From assembly GCA_003427395.1 (NCBI GenBank), contig BFEA01000094.1, forward strand, positions 2,813,775 to 2,836,213: a DNA stretch of 22,439 bases, given 5' to 3'. Source of the DNA: Chara braunii (lineage: Eukaryota; Streptophyta; Charophyceae; Charales; Characeae). The notes beneath the pieces are model-generated. The model was not told the DNA's origin and searched no databases. It worked only from the letters and a program-made list of their open reading frames with translations. This document shows, in pieces, positions 9,327 to 17,760 of the stretch (its first letter is position 1; each line of letters starts with the position of its first letter). A program made the position numbers and the translations under genes.

Positions 9327-10489
9327 AGATATGGAAGATGAGAAAACACCGGGGGTGGATTCCTTAAGAATTTTTGGTGCGATTTTGGGACATGCTCAGT
9401 AATGACCTTATGGAATATATTGGGGCGGTACAAAAGGAGGGCTCCCTGGGAGGAATGATTGGGCAAGGAGTAACTACCCTTTTGTACAAAAAAGGGGATA
9501 AGGAAGATATATGAAACTATAGGCCTATCACTCACCTTCCTGTCCCCTACAAACTGGTAGCCAAGACACTCACCAAAAAACTGCTGCCTCTCATGAACCT
9601 ACTCATATACTCTGACCATGCCCAATTGCAATATCTAGGATAATTTTCTATTGGTCAATGAGATCACCAAATACGTCAGATAACAACAACAAAAACTTCA
9701 AACTGCTGTCCTTTTATCGACTTTGAGAAAACCTATGATCATGTTGACTGGGATTTCCTGGATATGTGCATTGCTAAGATGAACTGTGGGCCAGTGTTCA
9801 ACCGTTGGATAAAGATCTTTCATAGATCGACCTCAACCAACATTATGTTGAATGGCCACCTGGCGGCCCCGTTCCCCCTCAAGAGGTCGGTGCGACAAGG
9901 GGATCCCATAGCACCCCTCCTATTCGTAATAGTCATGGAAACTCTCGCATCGCTCATCAGAACACATCCACAGATACATAGAGTGCCCATTCCAGAGCTG
10001 CCAAAGCATCTCGTCTCGGTCACATCATTGTTTGCAGATGACCTCTTGCAGATGACCTCACCGTGCTCATCAAGGCAGATGACCAAAGTCTTCAAGTCCT
10101 GACACAAGTCATCCACCTATTCTCTCTGGCAGACATTAAGGTTAATTGGGGCGCAAAGACTGAGGGCTGGTGGATGCACCCGCAAAATACAGGGTCGCCG
10201 CTACAATAGCTTATCTCATGGGCACAAAAAGATATAGCAATTAAAATTTTGGGCATCAAACTGACAGCGCTTGAAGTCCCCACCAGACCATGGAGACATC
10301 TTGGTGGACCTTGCACTAGACAAATTAGGCAAGTGGGACGGTCTGCACACCTCCCCAGTAGGTCGTGTGCTCGCCATCAATAATGATGTCCTCGCTGCGA
10401 TCTGGTACAAACTAACAGTTTGACCCCTGAACCAAAAACAATATGTGAGGCTCAGAAAGGCTCTTACGACTTACTTATGAAAAAACAGC
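9327..10489 (+). pseudogene. LINE-A ORF2, reverse transcriptase domain, frameshifted
   Basis: This region should copy the element RNA into the target. Pieces in different frames align with the minus-strand copy: MEDEKTPGVDS, QGVTTLLYKKGD, NYRPITHLPVPYKLVAKTL, PFIDFEKTYDHVDWDFLDMC, then an open frame 9764-10102 with NIMLNGHLA, RSVRQGDPIAPLLF (about 9884-9925) and SLFADDL (10025-10045). Breaks include TGA 9512 (Arg in the minus-strand copy), TAA 9681 (Gln in that copy), several indels, and a 14-bp tandem duplication at the FADD box. After it, the restored frame reads TVLIKADDQSL...VNWGAKTEGWW, TAG 10207, and IKILGIKLT (an LGI-type motif). Confidence 0.85.
10032..10059 (+). repeat. 14-bp tandem duplication in the RT catalytic box
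   Basis: TTGCAGATGACCTC occurs twice in direct succession (10032-10045 and 10046-10059). The first copy encodes the catalytic FADDL. The second adds 14 bp, shifts the frame and destroys the rest of RT. Removing one copy restores the family-like continuation TVLIKADDQ, so the duplication is an inactivating event that postdates the functional element. Confidence 0.9.
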
Positions 10490-12235
10490 ATGGAATCCCA
10501 AGGCTGCCTGAACCGCGTTAAATGGGATATACTCACACAACCAAGAAAGAAAGGAGGACTGAGTATACTTGATCTGGAACGGGAAAGTGAAGCCCTCATC
10601 TTCAAAGTTTTGATCAGACTCCTCACTGGTAATGACATCCCTTGGGGGCCACTGGGCTACATACAGATTGAAAACCTGGCACCAGAAACAACAGCCATGG
10701 ACCAGACACATCCCTTTCAGTGACTGACAAATGCCCATTGGACCGTCCCTTCCACTTCTCAACAAATGTGAGGGATACACCGATGCAGGCCACCAAGCAA
10801 GACATTGCCAGAGACCCATTATGGCCGAACATGATCAAACTTTGGAGAGAAGTGGGTCCAAAGCAAAAACGTCCCCCCAATAGGTGGCATGATATATGGA
10901 GGCAGCCTTTATTTGGCAACCCCCATGTAGTGGATGACACAGGCAATCCCTTCCCCCTGACAACGAACTCCCCATGGCTCTCCTGGGTCAAAAAAGGTAT
11001 ATATACGATAGGAAGTCTCTGAGATGTTCACATAGGGAACTGGATAACCGCAGACCGGCTCCAAAAGCGCTTAAAGTACGTCAAAAAAGTGGAGGATAAG
11101 CTGCAAATTTAAAGGAAGTCGTACCACTTGCCTGGCAACAAACCCTGAAGAAAGGCCCGACTATTCTACAGGGAGACTGGGTGGTAAAATATTATGATCT
11201 ACCCCAGCCGAGAGTAGTCTACAGAGTGCACAAACACCACCCGGGGACCTGTACTCTTGAAGCTCATGAACCTTAGCACCCGGGGGCAAGAATGTCCAAA
11301 CTTACACGCAACATTGACCTTGACTGCGACCACAGCCGGTCTGACCTCATGCTAGTAAGAGTGTTGGGAGATCCGAAGGATGGCCTGATTATCTACGAGC
11401 CCTCTATACCGATTGCGGTTCTGCCCTTCGACCCGGGCGAGTGGGAATGACTTGGGGAGAAACCGATGCACATCTGGGACTACTCTGTGAAGGGTGGCTA
11501 TAGAGCTTCGAACCCGGAGGTTCCTACCACCCAAATCATAGTGGACCGGTGAGCCCGGGACTCACCCATTGACAAAGCTCTGTTGCACAACCTGCCATGG
11601 GCTACATGCGCGAAGATAATGCCCACAAACCTCTAGTCGCTACAGTGGCAAATCCTTCACCGATCTCTCCCCACACCGGAGTGGTTGGTATCAAGAACAA
11701 ACTTGGAGCAGAAAGGCCGACTGTCCCCCATTTGTTCTCATTGCTACAGATCGTCCCCACCCTCCAGAGCAACACTAGAACACTGTCTCCTAGCGTGCCC
11801 GATGGTTGCCCAACTTTGGCGATGGTGGGACACTGCCTTTCACTCGTTGACAACATTCTGCATCCCATGGGACCTGGGCGGCTGGGCCTCCTCTTGCTTG
11901 GGAAGAATCAACACTTGTTAGTCAGCTGGTCTCCTTTCGCAGCTAACCTATTCTCATACACACGGCTGCACATCCTAATGTTGGTTTGGCGAGCAAGGTG
12001 CTCCTTTGAAAGGAAAGACCATCAGTTCGGCCTACAGCAAGCCCAATATGCAATAGAGGAGGTCATTAGATCCCACACTTGGGGAGCGTGGAAAAACATT
12101 AAGAACGAACACTGCAATGAGAACGAACCTCAGGCCAAACAGGACATCCATGACTCCTACATTCAAATATGGCAGGATCCCCATAAGAAGTTCAGTCGAC
12201 TAGATGCGAGCCTGAACATACTGTGGAGACCGTGA
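10490..12235 (+). pseudogene. LINE-A ORF2, C-terminal part with zf-RVT-like zinc site
   Basis: A frame at 10490-10723 carries WDILTQPRKKGGLSILDLE, the P-K-K-GGL-x-I-x-DL motif typical of plant and algal LINE ORF2 downstream of RT. The next frame (10720-11022) has RWHDIWRQPLFGNPHVVDD and WLSWVKKGIYTIGSL. After several stops the reading continues through DWVVKYYDLPQ and HIWDYSVKGGYRA to LQWQILHRSLPT and the zinc site C-x2-C (11733, 11742) ... H-C-x3-C (11781, 11784, 11796), as in zf-RVT. A frameshift moves the end into the frame closing at TGA 12233-12235, with LHILMLVWRARCSFERK, a common LINE C-terminal signature. Many stops and indels make it non-functional. Confidence 0.8.
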
Positions 12236-12380
12236 AGAGACTCTGAGGATTCGTGGCAACGAAAGCCCCTCACAGATTACCGAGTCCTATATCTTCCGAC
12301 TAACTTCATCCTTGTTGCAACACCCCCCTCTCACCCCCTGCCCCCCTCCTGAATTCCCGAGATTTCAGTCTCGTGTCTGA

Positions 12381-12788
12381 CCCATAGAACCCCATTCCGG
12401 ACCCACAGACAGGATGGTTAAGCAAGTAATGGGGACAATGACGTGCAATGGGCGGCAGAAACAATACTCGGTGCTACTACAAATTGGAGGACTGCGGATT
12501 GTGGACTTTCTCCGCAACAACCAGTGACGACTTTGGGGGGCAGCCAAGTACAGAATCAAAGATACAGTCAAAGCAAACACAGGACCATGCATATACAAAG
12601 GAGTAACAAAGCACTCAGCGCTCTGCTTCTCGAAGACCCAGGGGTTCAGACTCTTAAGAAAGGGAGGTGGGATAATGCAAGGATGAGTTGTACTGAAGGT
12701 GTATAGAAGAGATGGACAACGGCTCAGATTCACCGCGATTGAGTCTGTGAACGTACAGGGGTCAGAGATCTGCCTCTCTAGGGCTTAG
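12381..12788 (+). pseudogene. Unrecognised broken reading frame
   Basis: A plus-strand frame from 12381 reads PIEPHSGPTDRMVKQVMGTM..., then SVLLQIGGLRIVDFLRNNQ, TGA 12525, RLWGAAKYRIKDTVKANTGP...GFRLLRKGGGIMQG, TGA 12684, VVLKVYRRDGQRLRFTAIES...ICLSRA, and TAG 12786. Residue usage is protein-like. Both TGAs could derive from CGA. The antisense strand is open for 122 codons (12733-12365) with a hydrophobic protein, so the strand is not certain. I recognise no family. It follows the end of LINE-A directly and may be part of another element. Confidence 0.3.
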
Positions 12789-13231
12789 AGGTTCTGATTA
12801 CTAACCAGGGAGGCAGTGTATAGTCAGGGATTGGATATGCACAATCAGAGTTCAGCCTGATATAGTTTTTTAAATGTGAGGGTTCCATGCCGAAGCGATC
12901 ATGTATCAAGGGTTTAGGGTTTAGGCTTTACTAATCAGATTCCAAAAGGGAGGAGGTTGAATGGAAGAGAATGGAGGTGGACACCCTTTACATCAAACAA
13001 CAAACAACAAACAATGAATCAGTTATGTTCAGTTTTCAAAAAACTGTTTATAAAAGGAGGTTAGGATATAAAGGGCCTAATGGGTCAGAAACGACAATAA
13101 CCTATCAAGGGGGCTGCTAAAATAGGGTTTGGGTTATACACAAAGGGGCTCCTAAAAAAGGGAAGGGTGATAATAGCAGCTCCATGGGATTCTGGTGCCC
13201 CGGGACGAGTCAACGATAACTACAGCCCTAA
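12789..13231. other. No gene seen; short telomere-like motif
   Basis: Nothing recognisable as coding. GGGTTTAGGGTTTAGG at about 12908-12923 contains two units of the plant-type telomere repeat TTTAGGG. Two units can arise by chance, and no longer array is present. A short CAAACAA repeat lies near 13000. Confidence 0.5.
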
Positions 13232-13420
13232 GAATTAACAATCACTATCTACTGTGCTTCTTGATGTATCTAATGGGACGCTGGACCCGGTTTCCATTAG
13301 GTGTCGCTCCCCACCGATAGATGGAGCAGCCTAACAGGTAAGCCCTCAATTCTGACGGTTCTCCTACCATCGCAAGGATAGAGGGATATCGCAAGGGCTT
13401 TACAAAAAAAAAAAAAAAAA
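13232..13420 (+). mobile_element. SINE-like element with A17 tail (family S, copy 1)
   Basis: The body runs from GAATTAACAATC at 13232 to 13403 and ends in 17 A's (13404-13420). The first ~140 bp match, in reverse orientation, 20625-20765, and both copies begin at the same base. A shared start suggests a full-length short element rather than random 5' truncation. The inner part, GGGACGCTGGACCCGGTTTCC and onward to GATGGAGC, also occurs at 15854-15907. No clear tRNA A/B boxes are seen. It abuts the 3' break of the minus-strand LINE fragment. I found no target duplication, so a deletion or rearrangement accompanied the insertion. Confidence 0.65.
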
Positions 13421-14836
13421 GGTGGATCGTGTCCGCCAAAGCCTGCATACTAGAGGGCGAGGCTTTGATGAGGAGCGCAAGGTCGTCTGCAAAAAGGGAG
13501 GTAATGGGGATCAGGTGCGGTGGCAGTTCCGGTATTTCAATTCGTTGTATTGCGGGGTTTGCCCTAATGAGGGAGGCAAGCGTTTCCATAACAATCACAA
13601 AGAGCAACGGTGCCATCGGGTCTCCTTGTCTCACTGACCTTTGCAGTGGGAACGACGCCGAGAGGTGGCCATTGATCATAATGTTGGTTGTCGCCGAGTG
13701 GTGTAGGGTGCTGACCCATTGTCTAAATCATGGCCCAAAATTCATTTTTTGCAGACACAAGTCCAGGAATTGCCAGTTAACATGATCATACGCTTTATCA
13801 AAGTCGATAAACAGGATCGCCGCATCTTTCTTACGTTGTCTCGCGTATTTTATGGTCTCGTTTACCAGCAAAATGTTATGCTGGATGTTTCGTTGTGGCA
13901 TGAACTCCGTTTGGTCCATATGAATGAGATGGTCTATATGCGGTAGGAGTCTATTGCATAGCGCTTTGGCCACCATTTTATAGGGAAGGGGGAGCAGTGT
14001 GATTAGGCGGTAATTTCGAACCTCTACTCTGTCCCCTTTTTTGTATAGAAGCGTGGTGACACCCTGATCCATCAAATTCTCAAACCTCCTCTCGCTTTGG
14101 ACTGCTTGGACGTACTCGAGGAGGCCAAGAGGGAAGATTTCCCAAAGGTGGCCCCATAATTCCTTAGGAAAGGAGTCGAGGCCTGTTTTTTTTTCATCCT
14201 CCATGTCTTGCAGTGCCGCCAACAGTTCATGAGTTGTAATTGGAGATTCTAGTGATGATCTTTGTTGTTAGAACAATATCGCTGTTAGGTTTTGTAGTAA
14301 TTCATGCCTTGCATGCCCCAGTGCCCCCTCTCCCTACCGATCGTTCTCTGAGGTAAAGAGGTTATTGTAGTATTGTGAAGCAAAGTCGACTATCCCATAT
14401 GGGTTGGTTGCATCCCTTCTATGTGGATCGAATGGGTGATTTAGGGATGGAACCAAGTTCTGCCTTGATCCGACCTTTGCTTTGTTAAAGAAGGTTGAGG
14501 ACATGGTGCCTTCAGTGTCAGCCTTTTTTATCCTGGCTTGAATTCTCCATGTCTCCGTCTGCTGGTCAAGGTACTCTTGCAATCGGTCCCTCGCTTGTTG
14601 CAGGTTTGTGAAGGTCTGCTGGTCCAGCGGGTGGCTAAGCATTTCCAAATCCCATTGTTCCAGGGAATGTAGTAGTTTTTCTATCGTCTTCTTCCTCTCC
14701 CTGGCATGGGCTATTGAAAATTTTTTGATTCGTTCTCTTAGGTTAGCATAGATGCTTCAAAAAAAAAAAAAAAAAAAAAAAAAAAGGTTAGCAATCCCTT
14801 CATTGTTTCCGTTTTTTCTCATTCCTGACAAAGCTC
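13421..14836 (-). pseudogene. Minus-strand LINE fragment (ORF2 linker and RT), same family as LINE-A
   Basis: Apart from the inserted block at 14749-14793, one frame runs on the minus strand from about 14836 to 13421 with only three stops: TAG 14336-14334, TAA 14270-14268 and TGA 13730-13728. In order it reads SGMRKNGNNEGIA/NLRERIKKFSIAHAR, then FTNLQQARDRLQEYLDQQTE, NPYGIVDFASQYYNNLFTSE, MEDEKKTGLDSFPKELW, QGVTTLLYKKGDRVEVRNYR, DAAILFIDFDKAYDHVNWQF, NIMINGHLS, RSVRQGDPMAPLLFVIVME and ITSLFADDLALLIK. It stops at the poly(A) of the SINE-like element, inside RT. The endonuclease and the C-terminal zinc region are absent. It is better preserved than LINE-A in RT and served as the reference for LINE-A's breaks. 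Confidence 0.88.
14741..14793 (+). mobile_element. Tail-only retroinsertion: 10-nt body, A27, 8-bp target duplication
   Basis: GGTTAGCA at 14741-14748 is repeated at 14786-14793. Between the two lie only TAGATGCTTC and 27 A's. The insertion splits the minus-strand LINE frame, and removing it joins GIAN to LRERIKKFS exactly as LINE-A's intact counterpart (GIAQLRERTKKFS). The empty site is therefore predicted by an independent homologous sequence. This is an extremely 5'-truncated retroposon inserted after the LINE fragment. Confidence 0.8.
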
Positions 14837-15558
14837 AGAACATACACTCACCTTATCCTTTGCGTCCGGTTGTCTCTTTCTCGCTCTTGTTTTTTCGTTT
14901 TCGTTTCTTCTCTCGTCCTTTTTTCATCCCATCACTTCCACTGCTCTAGAAAAGCCGCAGGCCCCCTGATTGACTCGTTTTCCTTACTGCTTCCTTCCCT
15001 ATCCTCCACCGAGTCAACCCTCCCCGTTTGCCACCATCTTCTTGTGGCCTCACTCCACCATCCCGTTTTTGTTTTTTGTTTTTTTGTTTTTTTTGGGGGA
15101 ACAATCCCTCTGGTGCTACCGGTGCTGGTAAGAGCAGACACCGCTATCACCTGGGGAGAGATATCGACTAGCCAACCACATATCAGCCTGGTAGACCGAT
15201 TAGCCGATCGATATGTTTTGGTGTTGAAAATTTTGCCTGTGTTGTTGGCGTGATAGTCTGAGGAGCTGCACCTAGTTCTGTCTTTGAGTTGTTAAACTTC
15301 CCACAAACAGATCATCTAAGGGTTATTAAACGGATCTCCTGCTTATAGGAGTGGTGCTGCTAGTCCCGATTTTGATTCGGTGTTAATACTCCCTTGGGGA
15401 GAATCTCACCCCTCATCTTGAGTTTCTAGTGGTAGCATCACCCTGTTCAGCTGGGTGATTGAAACCGACTATCTGAGTACGGGGTTGGGAATGAGTCAGG
15501 GACAGGACCCCAATCAATACTTTAGCTCTGGCAGATGAATCGGAGATGAGATTTAGAA
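14837..15558. other. No gene seen; T-rich tract at 15065-15098
   Basis: The left part is pyrimidine-rich. A T-rich tract with interspersed G (15065-15098) is followed by a G-rich start (GGGGGAACAATCCC), the same arrangement as other T-tract/repeat junctions in this window. No ORF shows a known motif. Confidence 0.45.
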
Positions 15559-15642
15559 TGTTGTATAGCTCAGTGGTTAGAGCACCGGTTGGAAATGCGA
15601 ATTGTGGTATGCGGTTGGGGGTTCCGAACTCAATTCCAGCCT
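15559..15642 (+). repeat. tRNA-like head (A and B boxes), probable tRNA-derived SINE
   Basis: TAGCTCAGTGGTTAGAGC (15566-15583) is a near-perfect internal Pol III A box. About 36 nt later GGTTCCGAACTCAATTCC (15620-15637) resembles a B box with inserted bases. A cloverleaf does not close well, so this is not a functional tRNA. A T-rich stretch ends about 190 bp downstream (15827-15845), as plant SINEs with 3' T runs do, but that T tract may instead belong to the minus-strand repeat next to it. Confidence 0.45.
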
Positions 15643-15826
15643 TGCGCATGGACACCGGCAGGGCGTTAGAATGACGCACGGCTGGACACACATTCCCTTG
15701 GGCTCACGCACGGTAAGCTTATACAGATACTGCCTGCGCACCACCCAAGGGTTGTCCGTGGTGTTGTATGTCGGGTCTTGATACTGCGTGGGTTGCTTGT
15801 GGCTGTTGCTCGTGGTTGTTCTGTTT

Positions 15827-15918
15827 CTTTTTTTTTGTTTGTTTGAAAACAGAGGCTCCGTCTATTGGTGGGGAGCAGCACCTGCTGGAAACTGGGTCCA
15901 GCGTCCCTTTTACATAAA
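15827..15918 (-). mobile_element. SINE-like repeat (family S, core-only copy)
   Basis: On the minus strand, the 54-bp core of family S (15907-15854) is followed by a short CA-rich linker and an A-rich tail (T-rich on plus, 15827-15845). The core matches 20660-20730 and, in reverse, 13300-13325 and its flanks with few changes. Outside the core the sequence diverges quickly from the two other copies, with only about 10 bp of weak similarity beyond it. It may be a different SINE family carrying the same central module, or an older rearranged copy. Confidence 0.5.
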
Positions 15919-16080
15919 AGGTTTGGAAAGAATTTGGAAAAAGGTTTGTAAGATTCTGAATCCACCTGCATTGATTGCCCGGGGAAGATCCCGAGGATTG
16001 ACTGAGTGGAATGCATCTGAGGAATGTAACAAAGTTACTGTTGATCTCCCCAGTCAGGCATATCACACACAGGGGCCGTT

Positions 16081-16152
16081 TCCGATTGTTGCTCAAATGG
16101 TAGAGTCTTCAGGTCACATGTCATAGATCACGGGTTCGAGTCTGGCTTGGGA
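16081..16152 (+). repeat. tRNA-like sequence with good B box
   Basis: TTGCTCAAATGGTAGAG (16089-16105) resembles an A box, and GGTTCGAGTCT (16133-16143) is a close match to the B box, at normal tRNA spacing. The T stem pairs poorly and the anticodon arm does not fold, so I call it a tRNA-derived SINE head rather than a tRNA gene. The sequence downstream leads into the 63-bp minisatellite. Confidence 0.5.
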
Positions 16153-16225
16153 CTTTGGGGGGAGTTCTTGTCCAGCTTGGCCTGTCATCTCTTCAAACGA
16201 ACACAAAGTCCCCTCTGCATACCAC

Positions 16226-16425
16226 TGCACATATATGGCCTTCGGGGACTTACATCTCGCTATACGGTTACACAGAGCACACATAGACTGCACATATCTG
16301 GCCTTCGGGCACATACATCTCACTATACAGTTACAAAGAGCACACATAGCCTTCGGGCAGATACAAAACACATGGCCCTATGGGCTCATACAAACATACA
16401 TAGCCTCTGGGCACACACACATACA
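16226..16425. repeat. 63-bp minisatellite, two full units plus shorter derivatives
   Basis: Units start at 16226 and 16289 (period 63), each with TGCACATAT, GGCCTTCGGG, ACATCTC and AGAGCACACATAG in order. They are followed by shorter, roughly 30-bp variants (GCCTTCGGGCAGATAC, GCCCTATGGGCTCATAC, GCCTCTGGGCACACAC) and a CA-rich end. The period is a multiple of three, so ORFs on both strands (for example 16235-16504 and 16371-16114) look repetitive. I do not regard them as genes. Confidence 0.75.
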
Positions 16426-17010
16426 CACAACTACGATACTGGGCTGGGGGGGTCTATTCGGTATAGGACGGGGCCCACTCAGGCATGGCTTAGATCTAGG
16501 GTAGGGGTAGGGATATAAGTCGCTCCGGCTAGTCTGAGCTCCGCCTAGCCTTGGGTAAGCTAGGGGAAGGATGGTAGGATGTGTCCGAGGGCGCTGGCCT
16601 GCCTTGCTTAGGTAATCCTGCTGGGTAGACTCTCTGAATTGGGCCTGTGGAAGATTGCATGAGCCTGGCGTCTGAAGTTCCCGTACGGCAAGGTTCGTCC
16701 GCTTCCGCTTCCATCAGGGCTGGGAGGTTGGCCCAGCCTTTGTGCTTGTCACTGCTGTCTGGTCTAAGTTGCCCTCGATACTGGTAGGGTGATGGTCCTG
16801 AGTGCTGGTCACACTGAGGTAGGATAGTAGGGACAGGGGGTGCGCTGGGAGTATTAATGTGGGGATGGGTAGGGTAGGTGGCCTATCCTGTCAGGACAAC
16901 CATTGGCTGCCGCTACTAGCAATCACGGCGGGTCTGGTCCTTGGCCTCTACAACACCCTGGCCTTTCAAAAAAAAAAAGAAAAGAAGAAGAAGAGGAAGA
17001 AGAAAAGGGT
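16426..17010. other. No gene seen; ends in an A-rich purine tract
   Basis: The sequence is GT-rich on the plus strand with short direct repetitions of GGTAGG and GGATGG type. It ends in A11 (16969-16979) and an AG-rich tract up to 17010. The arrangement resembles a retroelement 3' UTR and tail immediately upstream of the next element, but no diagnostic motif supports this. Confidence 0.35.
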
Positions 17011-17182
17011 GGAGGCGAAAAAACATTTGGGAATATTCACCTATCAGCCCGTCCTTCTCGATACAGGGACTGGGGTAGGAACTGAGAATGAACTCGAAAG
17101 ACACAGAAATGGAATCAGGTCTGTCATTGACAGAGGAGGATAGAGGGGGAATACAGATCGATCATAATGAACAACGTCCAAC
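17011..17182 (+). repeat. Family-B direct duplication, copy 1
   Basis: This 172-bp segment beginning TGGAGGCGAAAAAACATTTG matches 17347-17534 at an offset of 336 bp. The match ends at AACGTCCAAC in both. The copies differ by a few substitutions and two small insertions in copy 2. The arrangement resembles the repeated 5' units (monomers) of some LINE families. Confidence 0.9.
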
Positions 17183-17396
17183 ACTTCAATGGGATAAATT
17201 TCAGCCCCACTGGGGAAGCCGTCCCTTCTCAGAACAAGGCAAAGGCGGGGAAGGGAGAAGAGGACGACCAGGTGAGGGAGCGAGAGGGGCAGCATCAGTG
17301 GGGGAAGAAGGGATGATGGTGGGAGAGGGGGACGAGCATGAGATTCTGGAGGCGAAAAAACATTTGAAATATTCACCTATCAGCCCGTCCTTCTAG
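17088..17396 (+). CDS. LINE ORF1-like frame, family B (short, probably defective)
   Basis: The 102-codon frame begins MNSKDTEMESGLSLTEED inside the first duplicate. It passes through an HWGSRPFSEQGKGGEGRRGRPG stretch rich in Gly and Arg, then an acidic VGEEGMMVGEGDEHE stretch, and ends just inside the second duplicate. The middle part is homologous to 19864-20007, where a longer acidic ORF1-like sequence follows. Charged, low-complexity N-termini are common in LINE ORF1, but no RNA-binding motif is visible. I infer an ORF1 fragment interrupted by the tandem unit. The second duplicate repeats the same start (MNSKDTEMESGPSSTEED) and then stops. Confidence 0.35.
   Translation: MNSKDTEMESGLSLTEEDRGGIQIDHNEQRPTLQWDKFQPHWGSRPFSEQGKGGEGRRGRPGEGARGAASVGEEGMMVGEGDEHEILEAKKHLKYSPISPSF
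17202..17344 (+). repeat. Dispersed repeat, matches 19864-20007
   Basis: A 143-bp block from CAGCCCCAC to GACGAGCATGAGAT recurs at 19864-20007 with few changes, including one inserted G in the downstream copy (near 19960) that shifts the frame. At 17 kb it sits between the two family-B duplicates. At 19.9 kb it is followed by additional ORF1-like sequence. Confidence 0.88.
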
Positions 17397-17534
17397 ATAC
17401 GGGGACTGGGTTAGGGACTGAGAATGAACTCGAAAGACACAGAAATGGAATCAGGTCCGTCATCGACAGAGGAGGATAGAGGAGGATAGAGGGGGAATAC
17501 GGATCGATCATAATGATGCTGAACAACGTCCAAC
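17347..17534 (+). repeat. Family-B direct duplication, copy 2
   Basis: A second copy of 17011-17182, with an internal 10-bp tandem duplication (AGGATAGAGG, near 17470) and a 6-bp insertion before GAACAACGTCC. After the shared end it continues into unrelated sequence (TGTTATACCAGG), whereas copy 1 continues into the 17202-17344 block. Confidence 0.9.
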
Positions 17535-17760
17535 TGTTATACCAGGTCTAACGTGGGGACGCGGCCATTCGGGTGGCATGCTTTATGTTCTAGACAGTAA
17601 GCTTGGCAAAGGTCTTATGAAGTGGGGGATGGGCAGCCTTCTGGATGGTAGTGTCCAAAGCCAACACTCTCCCACACACCACACTCAACCCACTCACACG
17701 CGCACTCACACCCGTGTTGGCTGAATATCTTACTGATACCGAATGGGAGGATCCAACTCA
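17535..17760. other. No gene seen
   Basis: A short stretch with a CA-rich run near 17670-17715. No motif, repeat or ORF could be supported. Confidence 0.4.

Larger units (their letters stand above)
5226..12235 (+). mobile_element. LINE-A: decayed non-LTR retrotransposon (EEP endonuclease, RT, C-terminal zinc region)
   Basis: The element has the classic two-ORF layout of LINEs with an apurinic-like endonuclease. It starts with a Q-rich ORF1 (about 5591-7845). ORF2 follows (about 7758-12235), with EEP endonuclease, RT, a GGL-x-I-x-DL motif and a CxxC...HC...C zinc site near its end. No RNase H motif was recognised. Domain order and RT style (RQGDP, FADD) fit an L1-like plant LINE. It is clearly dead: several nonsense codons, frameshifts and a 14-bp duplication in the RT catalytic box. 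The true 5' end is unknown. No clear poly(A) tail follows the ORF2 stop; the next 140 bp are C-rich and could be 3' UTR. A related fragment lies on the minus strand at 13421-14836. Confidence 0.85.

Noticed and set aside
12908-12923. Two TTTAGGG telomere-type units
   Set aside because: Two units are too few for an interstitial telomere array; chance is likely.
13422-13946. Plus-strand ORFs of 71-118 residues
   Set aside because: They are antisense to the minus-strand LINE RT frame, which has clear family motifs.
16114-16504. Cys-rich and His-rich ORFs on both strands
   Set aside because: They follow from the 63-bp minisatellite and lack conserved motifs.
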